From Erythrobacter sp. (GTDB lineage: Bacteria; Pseudomonadota; Alphaproteobacteria; Sphingomonadales; Sphingomonadaceae), in the NCBI GenBank assembly GCA_030065195.1, contig JASJDE010000001.1:1-45444 (forward strand): a stretch of DNA of 45,444 nt. Reading direction: 5' to 3'. The notes under the pieces were generated by a model. It saw only the letters and a list, made by a program, of their open reading frames with translations. It did not search any database and was not told the DNA's origin. Made by a program: the position numbers and the translations under genes. Of the stretch, positions 10,257 to 19,312 are shown one piece after another (the first letter of the stretch is position 1; each line of letters opens with the position of its first letter).

Positions 10257-10623
10257 TAAACGTCTCTCGCATCGCCTTTTGCGCATCACCTTTTGGTTTA
10301 ACGGTCATGGCGCAAGAAGCTTTAGAGCCCCCTAAAGCATCAGGGTTAACGGCCCGTTCGCTTTCTCCCAGCGATTGGAAATAGGTGGCAGCCGCATCAC
10401 CAAAGCTCGACGCGGAAGAATCAATATTCATGCGCGAATCGCGACGCAGAACACGGCGCAGATCACGGGCTGCGTTCAAGCGAGCGGTCAACTCACTCCA
10501 CTCCATGGCGCGCAGGGCATCACCGCCCTGCCCCGGAACGGGATCACGGCTCCCGACCAGCAGATCGCCGGGCACTTGGTCGCCAATGGGAGCTTTGGAA
10601 ATAGGCGTCAGATTCTCGAACAT
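10249..10623 (-). CDS. Hypothetical protein overlapping the sciP start
   Basis: About 124 aa from MFENLTPISKAPIG...; the stop codon lies inside the sciP 5' end (ATGATTGA), 8-nt overlap; no recognised domain. Confidence 0.6.
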   Translation of the reverse strand: MFENLTPISKAPIGDQVPGDLLVGSRDPVPGQGGDALRAMEWSELTARLNAARDLRRVLRRDSRMNIDSSASSFGDAAATYFQSLGESERAVNPDALGGSKASCAMTVKPKGDAQKAMRETFND

Positions 10624-10798
10624 GACGACGGCTATAGGCACCGTTGGTCAAGATGAAGTAAAACCGGAATTTACCAGGCCTTAGGAATAGCGCTGGCCGT
10701 CCCGACAATCCGCCGAACGCACGTTTTCGATTTCACACTCGGCTGACTTCTCGCCGGACTGGCGCAATCCGTCTGCATTCCCTATATGCGCGCCTCCC

Positions 10799-11968
10799 AT
10801 GGATCCCGCTGCGAATCTCGACCAAAGTCCGACCTTCGGGCTCGAAACGGCCGACCTGTTTGACCTGCCGCGACCGGCTGCGGATTGTCGAATCGTCGTC
10901 GCGATGAGCGGCGGCGTCGACTCCTCCGTCGTCGCTGCACTGGCGCACGATACGGGAGCCGAAGTGATCGGCATCACATTGCAGCTCTACGATTACGGAG
11001 CGGCGACCGGTCGCAAGGGTGCGTGCTGCGCCGGCGACGACATCCGCGACGCTCGCGCGGTGTGCGACCGGCTGGGTATTGCACATTACGTGTTCGATCA
11101 TGAAAGCGCCTTCCGCGAAGACGTGGTCGAACAGTTTGCCGACGAGTATCTGGCAGGCCGCACTCCGGTGCCCTGTATTCGCTGCAACATGGGACCCAAA
11201 TTTACCGATTTGTTCCGCATGGCGCGCGAACTGGGTGCCGATTGCCTAGCGACTGGGCATTATGTCAGGCGTATCGAAGCGGAGGGCGGGCCGCACCTTT
11301 ATCGTGCGGTCGATCCCGCGCGCGATCAGTCATATTTCCTATACGCGACCACGCAGGAGCAGCTCGACTATATCCGCTTCCCGCTGGGCGGCCTGCCAAA
11401 GACGCAGGTGCGCGAGCTCGCGGAGACAGCGGGCCTGCGCAACGCGGCCAAGCCCGACAGTCAGGACATCTGCTTCGTGCCAGATGGCAATTACGCCAAG
11501 ATCGTCACCAAGCTGCGCCCCGAAGGCAGGGTGCCGGGAGAGATCGTTCATGCGGCAACCGGCGAAACTCTTGGCGAGCACAAGGGTATCATCCATTTCA
11601 CCGTCGGCCAACGAAAGGGCCTGGAAATCGGTGGCCAGCCAGAACCACTCTATGTGATAGGGCTCGACGCAGAATCCCGCCAAGTTCGGGTCGGTCCGAA
11701 ACGCATGCTCGCGGTTGAAAGCGCGGCATTGATCGAAACCAACCGCATTGGTCCCATTCCGGATGCTCCGCTTACCGCCAAGGTTCGAAGCCTCGCCAAG
11801 CCGGTTCCGGTAACGCTCGAAGGGCCGCTCGGCGAAGGCGCGAGCACCACGATACGATTCGGCGATCCCGAATTCGGCGTCGCGCCGGGGCAGGCGGCAG
11901 TGATCTATGCCGGTGAACGCGTGGTCGGCGGCGGATGGATCGATTCGACGACGTCCGTCGCCAGCTAG
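10799..11968 (+). CDS. mnmA: tRNA-specific 2-thiouridylase MnmA
   Basis: [37 protein letters not shown]...[13 protein letters not shown]...[14 protein letters not shown]...[19 protein letters not shown]. Confidence 0.97.
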   Translation: MDPAANLDQSPTFGLETADLFDLPRPAADCRIVVAMSGGVDSSVVAALAHDTGAEVIGITLQLYDYGAATGRKGACCAGDDIRDARAVCDRLGIAHYVFDHESAFREDVVEQFADEYLAGRTPVPCIRCNMGPKFTDLFRMARELGADCLATGHYVRRIEAEGGPHLYRAVDPARDQSYFLYATTQEQLDYIRFPLGGLPKTQVRELAETAGLRNAAKPDSQDICFVPDGNYAKIVTKLRPEGRVPGEIVHAATGETLGEHKGIIHFTVGQRKGLEIGGQPEPLYVIGLDAESRQVRVGPKRMLAVESAALIETNRIGPIPDAPLTAKVRSLAKPVPVTLEGPLGEGASTTIRFGDPEFGVAPGQAAVIYAGERVVGGGWIDSTTSVAS

Positions 11969-12306
11969 CCTTCCCAGGTCTCAAGCACGCAGCCATACCC
12001 TTCGCGGTAAGTCGCCGTATTGGACGTCACCAGCGGGAAGCGCGCGGTAACGCTCTTCGCATCGACATCGTCGACCAGAGTAACGATCTCCATGCCAGCC
12101 AGCTTGTCCTTCTGGCAGTCTTGGAGGCTGCGCCCGGCCACAAATCGGCAAGAGCACACTACGCGCGCGGAATAGGAAGTCGCGATCGAGGCATAGCCGT
12201 TGATCGGTTCGCGATTAACATAGATCGCGGCGGCGAGGCCCGCTGCAACAAGCAGCAAAAGCCATAGGCCGAGGCGGGAGGAAGTCGATCGCTGTGCTTT
12301 TGCCAT
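11965..12306 (-). CDS. Hypothetical protein with N-terminal TM segment and Cys-rich exported part
   Basis: [65 protein letters not shown]... Preferred start at 12306; convergent with mnmA. Confidence 0.6.
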   Translation of the reverse strand: MAKAQRSTSSRLGLWLLLLVAAGLAAAIYVNREPINGYASIATSYSARVVCSCRFVAGRSLQDCQKDKLAGMEIVTLVDDVDAKSVTARFPLVTSNTATYREGYGCVLETWEG

Positions 12307-12342
12307 TGCCAATCCGAAGAGCTTGGGGAATTGAGGGCGCAA

Positions 12343-13488
12343 ATGAAACTGTCGCGCCCGCTTTCCCTTATCGTTCCTGCAATGCTCCTGCCATGCCTTG
12401 CGGCGTGCAGCAATGCTCCTGCGCCCAGCCCCGCACCGTTGACCGACGAAGCGCTGGCCGCAGTGACGGACAACGCGGGTGCGCCCAAAGACCAGCTCGC
12501 ACGCGAAGTCGATGACTTGTTCGCGATCGAAGGATTGGGAGAGACCCGCGCCGTCGTATTGATAGCCGATGGTGAGCTCGCCGCCGAACGCTACGGCGAC
12601 GGCTACGACGCCGAGACGCGCTTTATCTCATGGTCCATGGCTAAGACGCTCACGGCAGTCCTGATCGGCATGCTCGTTGCCGATGGCAAACTCACGCTCG
12701 ATAATCCCGCTCCAGTGCCGATGTGGCAGCGACCCGGCGATCCCCGCGCCGAGATCACCTTGCGCCACCTGCTCCAGATGCGCGCCGGGTTGCGCCACAC
12801 CGAAGCGGGCGACCCGCCATACGAATCGAGCGAAGTGCGGATGCTGTTCCTCGACGGGCGGGACGACATGGCCAAGTGGGCCAAGGAGCAGCCGCTCGAA
12901 TCCGAACCGGGCGAACGTTTCGAATACTCGTCCAACACGACGGTGATCCTTGCGGACATTGCCGCACGGGCGCTGACCGACAGCGAAGAGCCCGACGCGC
13001 GAAGACGCGCCGTAGGCGAGTATCTCGACGAGCGCCTGTTCGATCCGCTCGGCATGACGTCGATGGTCCCGGAATACGATGCCAGCGGCACATTGATCGG
13101 CGGAAGCCTGATGCATGCCACCGCGCGCGACTGGGCCAAGTTCGGCGAATTCATGCGGCTCGGCGGTCAGTCGCCGGAGGGCGAGCAGCTGGTGCCCAGC
13201 CGCTGGATCGAAGCGATGATCGAACCCAGCCCGACAGCACAGCAATACGGTTATCAGACGTGGCTCAATCGGCCGCTGGGCAAGGAAGGGGCCGAATGGG
13301 GTCATCCTCTCTTTCCCGACCGTGCGCCCGCCAGCCTGTTCTCGTTGATCGGGCATATGGGTCAATACGTGTTGGTTTCGCCGGAGCAGCGACTCACGCT
13401 GGTTCGGCTCGGCCATTCGACCAGCGAAGAGCGCCCACCAATGCTGCAGCAGGCGGCGGATGTGTTGGCGCTTTATCCGGAGAGATAG
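12343..13488 (+). CDS. Serine hydrolase (beta-lactamase class C/penicillin-binding family), lipoprotein-like signal
   Basis: MKLSRPLSLIVPAMLLPCLAACSNAPAP (lipobox-like LAAC); SMAK (SxxK) and FEYSSN (YxN) motifs; HLLQMRAGL. Confidence 0.9.
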   Translation: MKLSRPLSLIVPAMLLPCLAACSNAPAPSPAPLTDEALAAVTDNAGAPKDQLAREVDDLFAIEGLGETRAVVLIADGELAAERYGDGYDAETRFISWSMAKTLTAVLIGMLVADGKLTLDNPAPVPMWQRPGDPRAEITLRHLLQMRAGLRHTEAGDPPYESSEVRMLFLDGRDDMAKWAKEQPLESEPGERFEYSSNTTVILADIAARALTDSEEPDARRRAVGEYLDERLFDPLGMTSMVPEYDASGTLIGGSLMHATARDWAKFGEFMRLGGQSPEGEQLVPSRWIEAMIEPSPTAQQYGYQTWLNRPLGKEGAEWGHPLFPDRAPASLFSLIGHMGQYVLVSPEQRLTLVRLGHSTSEERPPMLQQAADVLALYPER

Positions 13489-14273
13489 AAGCTCCCCTTC
13501 ACCACCGTCACACAGGGCCCGCCGAGCCACACGCGCTCGCCTTCGAGTTGCAGGGTAAGGTCACCGCCGCGTGCGCTGGCCTGATAGGCGGTCATGTCAC
13601 TACGGCCCAACCGCTCGGCCCAGAACGGGGCCAATACCGCGTGCGCCGATCCGGTCACGCTATCTTCGTCGACCCCGCCGCCGGGCACGAAGACGCGGCT
13701 GACCATGTCGGTCCGCTCGCCCGGTGCGGTACAGATGAACTGGTCGTTTCCGAGTCGCGCCAAGCCGCGCAAATCCGGATCAAGCGCGCGGACAGCAGCT
13801 TCGCTCTGGAACAGGAGGATATTGTAGCGGGTTTCGTTGCGCCGCACTTCAAGGGGCTCGGCTCCGAGCGAAGCAACCGCCTCAGGATAGTCGCGCGGTT
13901 CGGTGGCGATAGCAGGCAGTCCAACTTCGTATCCGTCACCTTTGCGCCGGACTTCCAGGATGCCTGCCCGACGGCTGCGAAACGTCACCCGATCCCCTCC
14001 GGAATGCTCCAAAATCGCATGTCCGGACGCCAGCGTCGCGTGCCCACACATTGTGAGTTCCGATTTGCGGGAAAACCAACACAGCTCCCAATCGGCCTCT
14101 TGGGTCGCGTCACGGAGAAGGAATGCGGTTGCAGAGAACATGTTCTCTTTGGCGATTGCGATCAGCACATCGTCGGGCAGCCATTCTTCGAGCATCATCA
14201 CCGCCGCCTGATTGCCGCAGAATGGCCGCGCGGCGAAAGCATCGACATGCCAAAAGGGGATCGCCTGCGTCAC
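13473..14273 (-). CDS. PhzF family epimerase/isomerase
   Basis: TQAIPFWHVDAFAARPFCGNQAAVMMLEEWLPDDVLIAIAKENMFSATAFL...CGHATLASGHAIL...VTGSAHAVLAPFWAERLG. GTG start at 14273 forms a GTGA overlap with the upstream CDF gene. Confidence 0.92.
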   Translation of the reverse strand: MTQAIPFWHVDAFAARPFCGNQAAVMMLEEWLPDDVLIAIAKENMFSATAFLLRDATQEADWELCWFSRKSELTMCGHATLASGHAILEHSGGDRVTFRSRRAGILEVRRKGDGYEVGLPAIATEPRDYPEAVASLGAEPLEVRRNETRYNILLFQSEAAVRALDPDLRGLARLGNDQFICTAPGERTDMVSRVFVPGGGVDEDSVTGSAHAVLAPFWAERLGRSDMTAYQASARGGDLTLQLEGERVWLGGPCVTVVKGSFYLSG

Positions 14274-15199
14274 TGCTCGTCCAGCCTGTCGAATTCGTCC
14301 GCTTCCTTCAGCGGATCTCCCGGCTCGTCGATATGTCCTTCCGGATCGATATGGATCAGCAGTTCCATATTGGGGAAATGGCTTTCGAGGTCGGCCTCGA
14401 CGCGTTCGACAATGTCGTGGGCCTGTTCGACCGTCATATTGCCCGGCAAGTCGACATGGAATTGCACGAAATCGCGCGTTCCGCTGGTCCGCGTGCGCAA
14501 GTCGTGCAGACTGGCGAGCTCGGGATGTTTGGCCGCAAGTTCGACCAGCTTGAGCCGCTTCTCTTCGGGCCATTCACGATCCATCAGGTGATCGACCGCT
14601 TCGCGCGCCGCGCCCCAAGCGCCCCACAGCAACCAGGCGGCAATGCCCAGCCCAAACAGGGGATCGGCACCGGTGATGCCGAGGAACTGATCGGCGACCA
14701 GCGCGGCAATAACCGCAACATTGAGCAAGAGGTCCGACTGATAGTGGACATTGTCAGCGCGGATCGCGACCGAACCGGTCTTGCTCAGGACATGGCGCTG
14801 CCATGCGATGAGCGCGAGCGTCGCCGCCATCGCGATCACCGACACGACAATGCCTTCTTCCGCAGCAGCGGTTCGCTGCCCCTCGGCCAGCGCGACAATT
14901 GCGCGGAACCCGATGCCCGCGGCTGAGAGCGCAATCAGGATGACCTGGAACATCGCCGCCAGCGATTCGGCCTTGCCGTGGCCGAAACGATGCTTCCGGT
15001 CGGGCGGCTGCGCAGCGATTGTGACTCCGATCAGTGTTGCAATCGAAGCCACAAGGTCGAGCGCCGTGTCCGCGAGGCTCCCGAGCATTGCGGTCGAACC
15101 GGTCCGCGCGGTCGCCCACAATTTGAGCACCGCGAGGAACAATGCGGTTGCGATCGAGGCGTAAGCCGCGCTCCGGGTCAGGGCGGCGGCGTCACTCAC
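14270..15199 (-). CDS. Cation diffusion facilitator family transporter
   Basis: GSTAMLGSLADTALDLVASIATLIGV, RKHRFGHGKAESLAA, HDLRTRTSGTRDFVQFHVDLPGNMTVEQAHDI. GTG start. Confidence 0.94.
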   Translation of the reverse strand: MSDAAALTRSAAYASIATALFLAVLKLWATARTGSTAMLGSLADTALDLVASIATLIGVTIAAQPPDRKHRFGHGKAESLAAMFQVILIALSAAGIGFRAIVALAEGQRTAAAEEGIVVSVIAMAATLALIAWQRHVLSKTGSVAIRADNVHYQSDLLLNVAVIAALVADQFLGITGADPLFGLGIAAWLLWGAWGAAREAVDHLMDREWPEEKRLKLVELAAKHPELASLHDLRTRTSGTRDFVQFHVDLPGNMTVEQAHDIVERVEADLESHFPNMELLIHIDPEGHIDEPGDPLKEADEFDRLDEQ

Positions 15200-15858
15200 G
15201 GATAGAGCAGGGAATCGGTCCAGCCGTCCCCGCTGCGGGTGAAGAGGCGACGATCGTGCAAGCGGTTGTCGCGATCCATCCAGAACTCGATGGCGTCGGG
15301 GACGAGCGTGAATCCGGTCCAGTGATCGGGGCGCGGGACTTCGCCGGCAGCCTCATGCTCGGCCCACAGCGCCTTGACCCGGTCGATATAGACCTGCCGC
15401 TCCGGCAAGGCCCGCGATTGGTCGCTGGCGGCCGAACCGACCTGGCTCTTGTAGGGTCGCGAATGGAAGTAGCTGTCGGCGCGCTCGGGCGTCACTTCCA
15501 TAAGCGGCCCGGTGATGCGAATCTGGCGACGCTGGCTCTTCCAGTGGAACAGAAGGGCCGCCTGCATATTGGCGCGGATTTCCTCGCCCTTGCGGCTCTG
15601 CGCGTTGGTGAAGAAGGTGAAGCCGCCCTTCCCGCATTCCGCGGGCCCGTGACCCTTCAGCAGCACCATCCGCACCGAAGGCGCCGCGCCGGTCGTCGCG
15701 GTGGCGAGCGCCATTGCGTTCGCATCGTTGAGCTCGCTCTCTTGCGCCAATGCAAACCATTCGTCGAACAGCGCGTACGGGTCCGCGCCGCTCGGGATCT
15801 GGCTATCGGCTAATTGCGCCGCATCGAGGCTGGCAGGGCGGTTGGTCATCTCGTTCAT
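15196..15858 (-). CDS. pdxH: Pyridoxamine 5'-phosphate oxidase
   Basis: [47 protein letters not shown]-like region; [25 protein letters not shown]; C-terminal [26 protein letters not shown]. Confidence 0.95.
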   Translation of the reverse strand: [220 protein letters not shown]

Positions 15859-16080
15859 TCTCGCATTCCCCTGTCTGAACCGGCGGGAGACATGGACCGC
15901 ATGTTACACGGTCCAAGATTCGAAATCCGCCAGGATTTGGTCGATTGCCTAGCGTGTGCACGAATATGGGAAGAAGTGCGGATCATTCCACCGGAATAGG
16001 CAGGCGCGCGCGCGTAGGAAAGACCCGTCCGCTGCGCGACCGCGATTGCAAGCCCTTCATCTCGCGATTACTGATCGGTC

Positions 16081-16401
16081 ATGGAACTTCTTAGAGCCAT
16101 TGTCGGGCTTGGAATGCTGATTGCCGTGGCGGTGTATGCAGGCTGGAAGATCAGCCAGTATTTCGCGCGGGGCAAGAAGGATCACAGGTGGATTTGGTCT
16201 GATGCCAAGCGCGGCGCATTGCAGCTGGCAGCGATTTTCGCGATAATCATCGTGGCGCGGCTGATCTTTGGCGGCCCGGACGAACGGATCCTGTTCTATC
16301 TCGTCTTCGGATTGGTCGCGATCCCGATCCCATTCCTGGCATACTCTGGGGGACGATTCTGGGGTATCTGGCGTCGGTCGAGACAATCGCGACTGCAATA
16401 G
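16081..16401 (+). CDS. Hypothetical small membrane protein (three predicted TM segments)
   Basis: 106 aa; MELLRAIVGLGMLIAVAVYAGWKI...GALQLAAIFAIIIVARLIFGG...ILFYLVFGLVAIPIPFLAY. Confidence 0.6.
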   Translation: MELLRAIVGLGMLIAVAVYAGWKISQYFARGKKDHRWIWSDAKRGALQLAAIFAIIIVARLIFGGPDERILFYLVFGLVAIPIPFLAYSGGRFWGIWRRSRQSRLQ

Positions 16402-16476
16402 CTTTGGCGGGGAACTCTGCGGGAATCGCAATTCATGCGCTTGCACCCGGGCACTGCCTCACCTAGCTAAAACACC

Positions 16477-17454
16477 ATGGCAGACCCCTACGGCACCCTT
16501 GGCGTAACGCGCACGGCCTCCGAAAAGGAGATTAAGAGCGCGTATCGCAAGCTCGCCAAGGAGCTGCATCCCGATCGCAACAAGGATAATCCCAAGGCCG
16601 CCGAGAAATTCTCGGACGTGACCAAGGCCTACGACTTGCTGTCGGACAAGAACAAGCGCGCGCAGTTCGATCGCGGCGAAATCGATGCAGACGGCAATCC
16701 CTTGAACCCGTTTGCCGGAATGGGCGGCATGGGCGGGCGCGGAGCCTATGGCGGGGCCGGCGGCCCGCGCGGCTACAGCCAGCAGGATTTTGGCGGCTTC
16801 GGTGCCGACGACATGGATCTTGGCGACCTGTTCGAAGGTTTGTTCGGCGGCGGACGCGCGCGCGGCCAGACGGGCAATGGCGCGCGGCGCGGATTCGGGC
16901 AACGCCCGCCGCCTCCGCCCAAGAAGAAGGGCGCCGACATCCAGTATCGGCTCGCCGTTCCCTTCGTCGATGCGGCGGCGGGACGCGATCAGCGAATCAC
17001 GCTGGCCGACGGCAAGGCGATCAACCTCAAGCTGCCTGCCGGAGTGACCGACGGAACCCAGATGCGGCTGCGCGGAAAGGGTCATGCCGGCCCCGGCGGC
17101 AATGGCGACGGGATCGTGATCATAGAGATCGGCGCGCATCCGTTTTTCTACCGCGATGGCGACCACATCCGCATGGACTTGCCAATTACCCTCAACGAAG
17201 CAATCCGCGGCGCAAAGGTGAAATGCCCGACAGTGGACGGACCGGTCATGCTTACGATCCAGCCGGGTACCAGCGGAGGCACCGTCATGAAACTCGGCGG
17301 CAAGGGCTGGACGAAGAGTGGAGGCAAGTCGGGTGAACGCGGCGATCAGCTGGTAACGCTGGAGATTCAGCTCCCGGAAGACCTCGAAAAGCTGCAGGAA
17401 CAGCTCGGCGATTGGGTCGATCCTGCACGCCCGCGCGAGAAGTTCGGCCTGTAG
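16477..17454 (+). CDS. J-domain protein, DnaJ C-terminal domain (CbpA/DjlA-like class B)
   Basis: [34 protein letters not shown] (HPD motif), Gly-rich linker, C-terminal [15 protein letters not shown]; no zinc finger. Confidence 0.93.
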   Translation: MADPYGTLGVTRTASEKEIKSAYRKLAKELHPDRNKDNPKAAEKFSDVTKAYDLLSDKNKRAQFDRGEIDADGNPLNPFAGMGGMGGRGAYGGAGGPRGYSQQDFGGFGADDMDLGDLFEGLFGGGRARGQTGNGARRGFGQRPPPPPKKKGADIQYRLAVPFVDAAAGRDQRITLADGKAINLKLPAGVTDGTQMRLRGKGHAGPGGNGDGIVIIEIGAHPFFYRDGDHIRMDLPITLNEAIRGAKVKCPTVDGPVMLTIQPGTSGGTVMKLGGKGWTKSGGKSGERGDQLVTLEIQLPEDLEKLQEQLGDWVDPARPREKFGL

Positions 17455-17467
17455 AGGCGGCGAAACG

Positions 17468-18490
17468 ATGGGAGTTCCATCGAATCCTCAGCCTCCAAAG
17501 GACCCGCGCGAAATTCGTTCGCTCTCACCCGAGGCGCGGCGGCGGCATGCATTCCTGGTACAGCACCTCAAAAGCCCGGAGCCGATCGATGAAAGTTGGT
17601 CACACAAGCTCGTACGCGCACTCGGACCTGGAACCCGGCCATTTGAAGTGATCCGGCGCACGGCGGTAGGCTCATGGAACGACGGCTTCATCCATGCGGG
17701 AAACCTTGCATACCTGTCGATGCTGGCGATCTTCCCGTTCTTCATCCTTGGCGCGGCCCTGTTTGAACTGATCGGCGGTCGCGAGCAATCGGCCGCCCTG
17801 ATCGAAACCGTGTTGCTGGCGACTCCGCCGACGGTTTCGGAAGTGATCAGGCCGGTCGCCGAAGACTCGGCCGATGCGCGCTCGGGCTGGCTGTTGTGGC
17901 TCGGCGCCGGGATCGGATTGTGGACCGTTTCCAGCCTGATCGAGACGATCCGCGATATCCTCCGTCGCGCCTACGGCACCAGCCCCCGGCATGCATTCTG
18001 GAAGTATCGCCTGTTCTCCGCCGGCCTGATCCTCGGCGCGATGGTGCTGCTGATGGTGAGCCTGTTCGCGCAGGTCGGAATCGGCACCGCCCAGCAAGTG
18101 ATCGACGCGGCCTTTCCGCAGCTCTCCGAAGCGATCGACACTCTGCGCCTGTCGCGGATCATACCGGCACTTGGCTTGCTCGGCTCGCTCTACATGCTGT
18201 TCTATTCGCTCACGCCGGAGGAATACCGCAAGCGCCGCTATCCCAAGTGGCCGGGCGCGCTGTTCACGGCGCTGTGGTGGCTCGGCGTGTCGACCGCGAT
18301 GCCCCCGATCCTGCGCAGTTTCTTCACTTACAATCTCACCTATGGCAGCCTTGCCGGGATCATGATTGCACTGTTCTTTTTCTGGCTGGTCGGGCTGGGA
18401 CTCGTTATCGGGGCGGAATTGAACGCGGCCCTGGCCGAACCAGAGTCGGAGCCTTGCGACAGCGAAACAAACAAGGGGAATGCGGCATGA
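17468..18490 (+). CDS. YihY/BrkB family inner-membrane protein
   Basis: AVGSWNDGFIHAGNLAYLSMLAIFPFFILGAALFELIGG...LTPEEYRKRRYPKWPGALFTALWWLGVS...YGSLAGIMIALFFFWLVGLGLVIGAELNAAL. Confidence 0.93.
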   Translation: MGVPSNPQPPKDPREIRSLSPEARRRHAFLVQHLKSPEPIDESWSHKLVRALGPGTRPFEVIRRTAVGSWNDGFIHAGNLAYLSMLAIFPFFILGAALFELIGGREQSAALIETVLLATPPTVSEVIRPVAEDSADARSGWLLWLGAGIGLWTVSSLIETIRDILRRAYGTSPRHAFWKYRLFSAGLILGAMVLLMVSLFAQVGIGTAQQVIDAAFPQLSEAIDTLRLSRIIPALGLLGSLYMLFYSLTPEEYRKRRYPKWPGALFTALWWLGVSTAMPPILRSFFTYNLTYGSLAGIMIALFFFWLVGLGLVIGAELNAALAEPESEPCDSETNKGNAA

Positions 18491-19293
18491 GCGGATTGAT
18501 GGAAGGCAAGCGTGGGCTGATCATGGGACTTGCCAACGACAAGTCGCTCGCCTGGGGCATTGCCAAGCATCTGGCGGAACAGGGCGCAGAGCTGGCATTT
18601 TCGTATCAGGGCGATGCACTGGCCAAGCGGGTGAAGCCGCTGGCCGAGCAGCTTGGAAGCGATTTCACCTTCGAATGCGACGTTTCCAGCATGGACGCGC
18701 TTGATGCAGCATTCGCGGCACTGCAAGAGCGTTGGGACACGATCGATTTCGTGGTCCATGCCATCGGCTTTTCGGACAAGGCGGAACTGCGCGGGAAGTA
18801 TGTCGACACCAGCCTCGACAACTTCCTGATGACGATGAACATCTCGGCCTATTCGCTTGTCGCAGTGACGAAGCGCGCAGCGGCCATGATGCCGAATGGC
18901 GGCAGCATCCTGACGCTGACCTATTACGGTTCAGAGAAGGTCGTGCCTCACTACAACGTGATGGGCGTCGCCAAGGCAGCACTGGAAACCAGCGTCAAAT
19001 ATCTCGCCAACGATCTCGGGCCGCAGGGCGTCCGCGTGAATGCGATCAGCGCCGGGCCGGTGAAGACGCTGGCAGCAAGCGGAATCGGCGACTTCCGCTA
19101 CATCCTCAAATGGAACGAATTCAATTCGCCGCTGCGCCGCAACATCACGATCGACGATGTCGGTGGATCGGGCCTGTACTTCCTCTCCGACCTGTCATCT
19201 GGCGTGACCGGAGAAACTCACCATGTCGATGCAGGCTATCACGTCGTCGGGATGAAGCAGGAAGACGCGCCCGATATTGCTCTCGAAAGATAG
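18487..19293 (+). CDS. fabI: Enoyl-[acyl-carrier-protein] reductase
   Basis: MSGLMEGKRGLIMGLANDKSLAWGIAKHLAEQGAELAFSYQG...LTLTYYGSEKVVPHYNVMGVAKAALE; ATGA overlap with the yihY stop. The track ORF start at 17896 is over-extended. Confidence 0.96.
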   Translation: MSGLMEGKRGLIMGLANDKSLAWGIAKHLAEQGAELAFSYQGDALAKRVKPLAEQLGSDFTFECDVSSMDALDAAFAALQERWDTIDFVVHAIGFSDKAELRGKYVDTSLDNFLMTMNISAYSLVAVTKRAAAMMPNGGSILTLTYYGSEKVVPHYNVMGVAKAALETSVKYLANDLGPQGVRVNAISAGPVKTLAASGIGDFRYILKWNEFNSPLRRNITIDDVGGSGLYFLSDLSSGVTGETHHVDAGYHVVGMKQEDAPDIALER

Positions 19294-19312
19294 GGCCTTC
19301 GACCGCAGATCC

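Noticed and set aside
10670-10684. CtrA-like box TTTA-N7-TTAG upstream of the ORF preceding sciP
   Set aside because: Two mismatches to TTAA-N7-TTAA and chance expectation is not negligible; not supported without conservation.
12723-14591. 622-aa plus-strand ORF
   Set aside because: Out-of-frame through the serine hydrolase and antisense to phzF; no domain signature.
15919-15932. TTCGAAATCC resembling a tRNA T-arm
   Set aside because: No acceptor stem, anticodon arm or CCA context around it.
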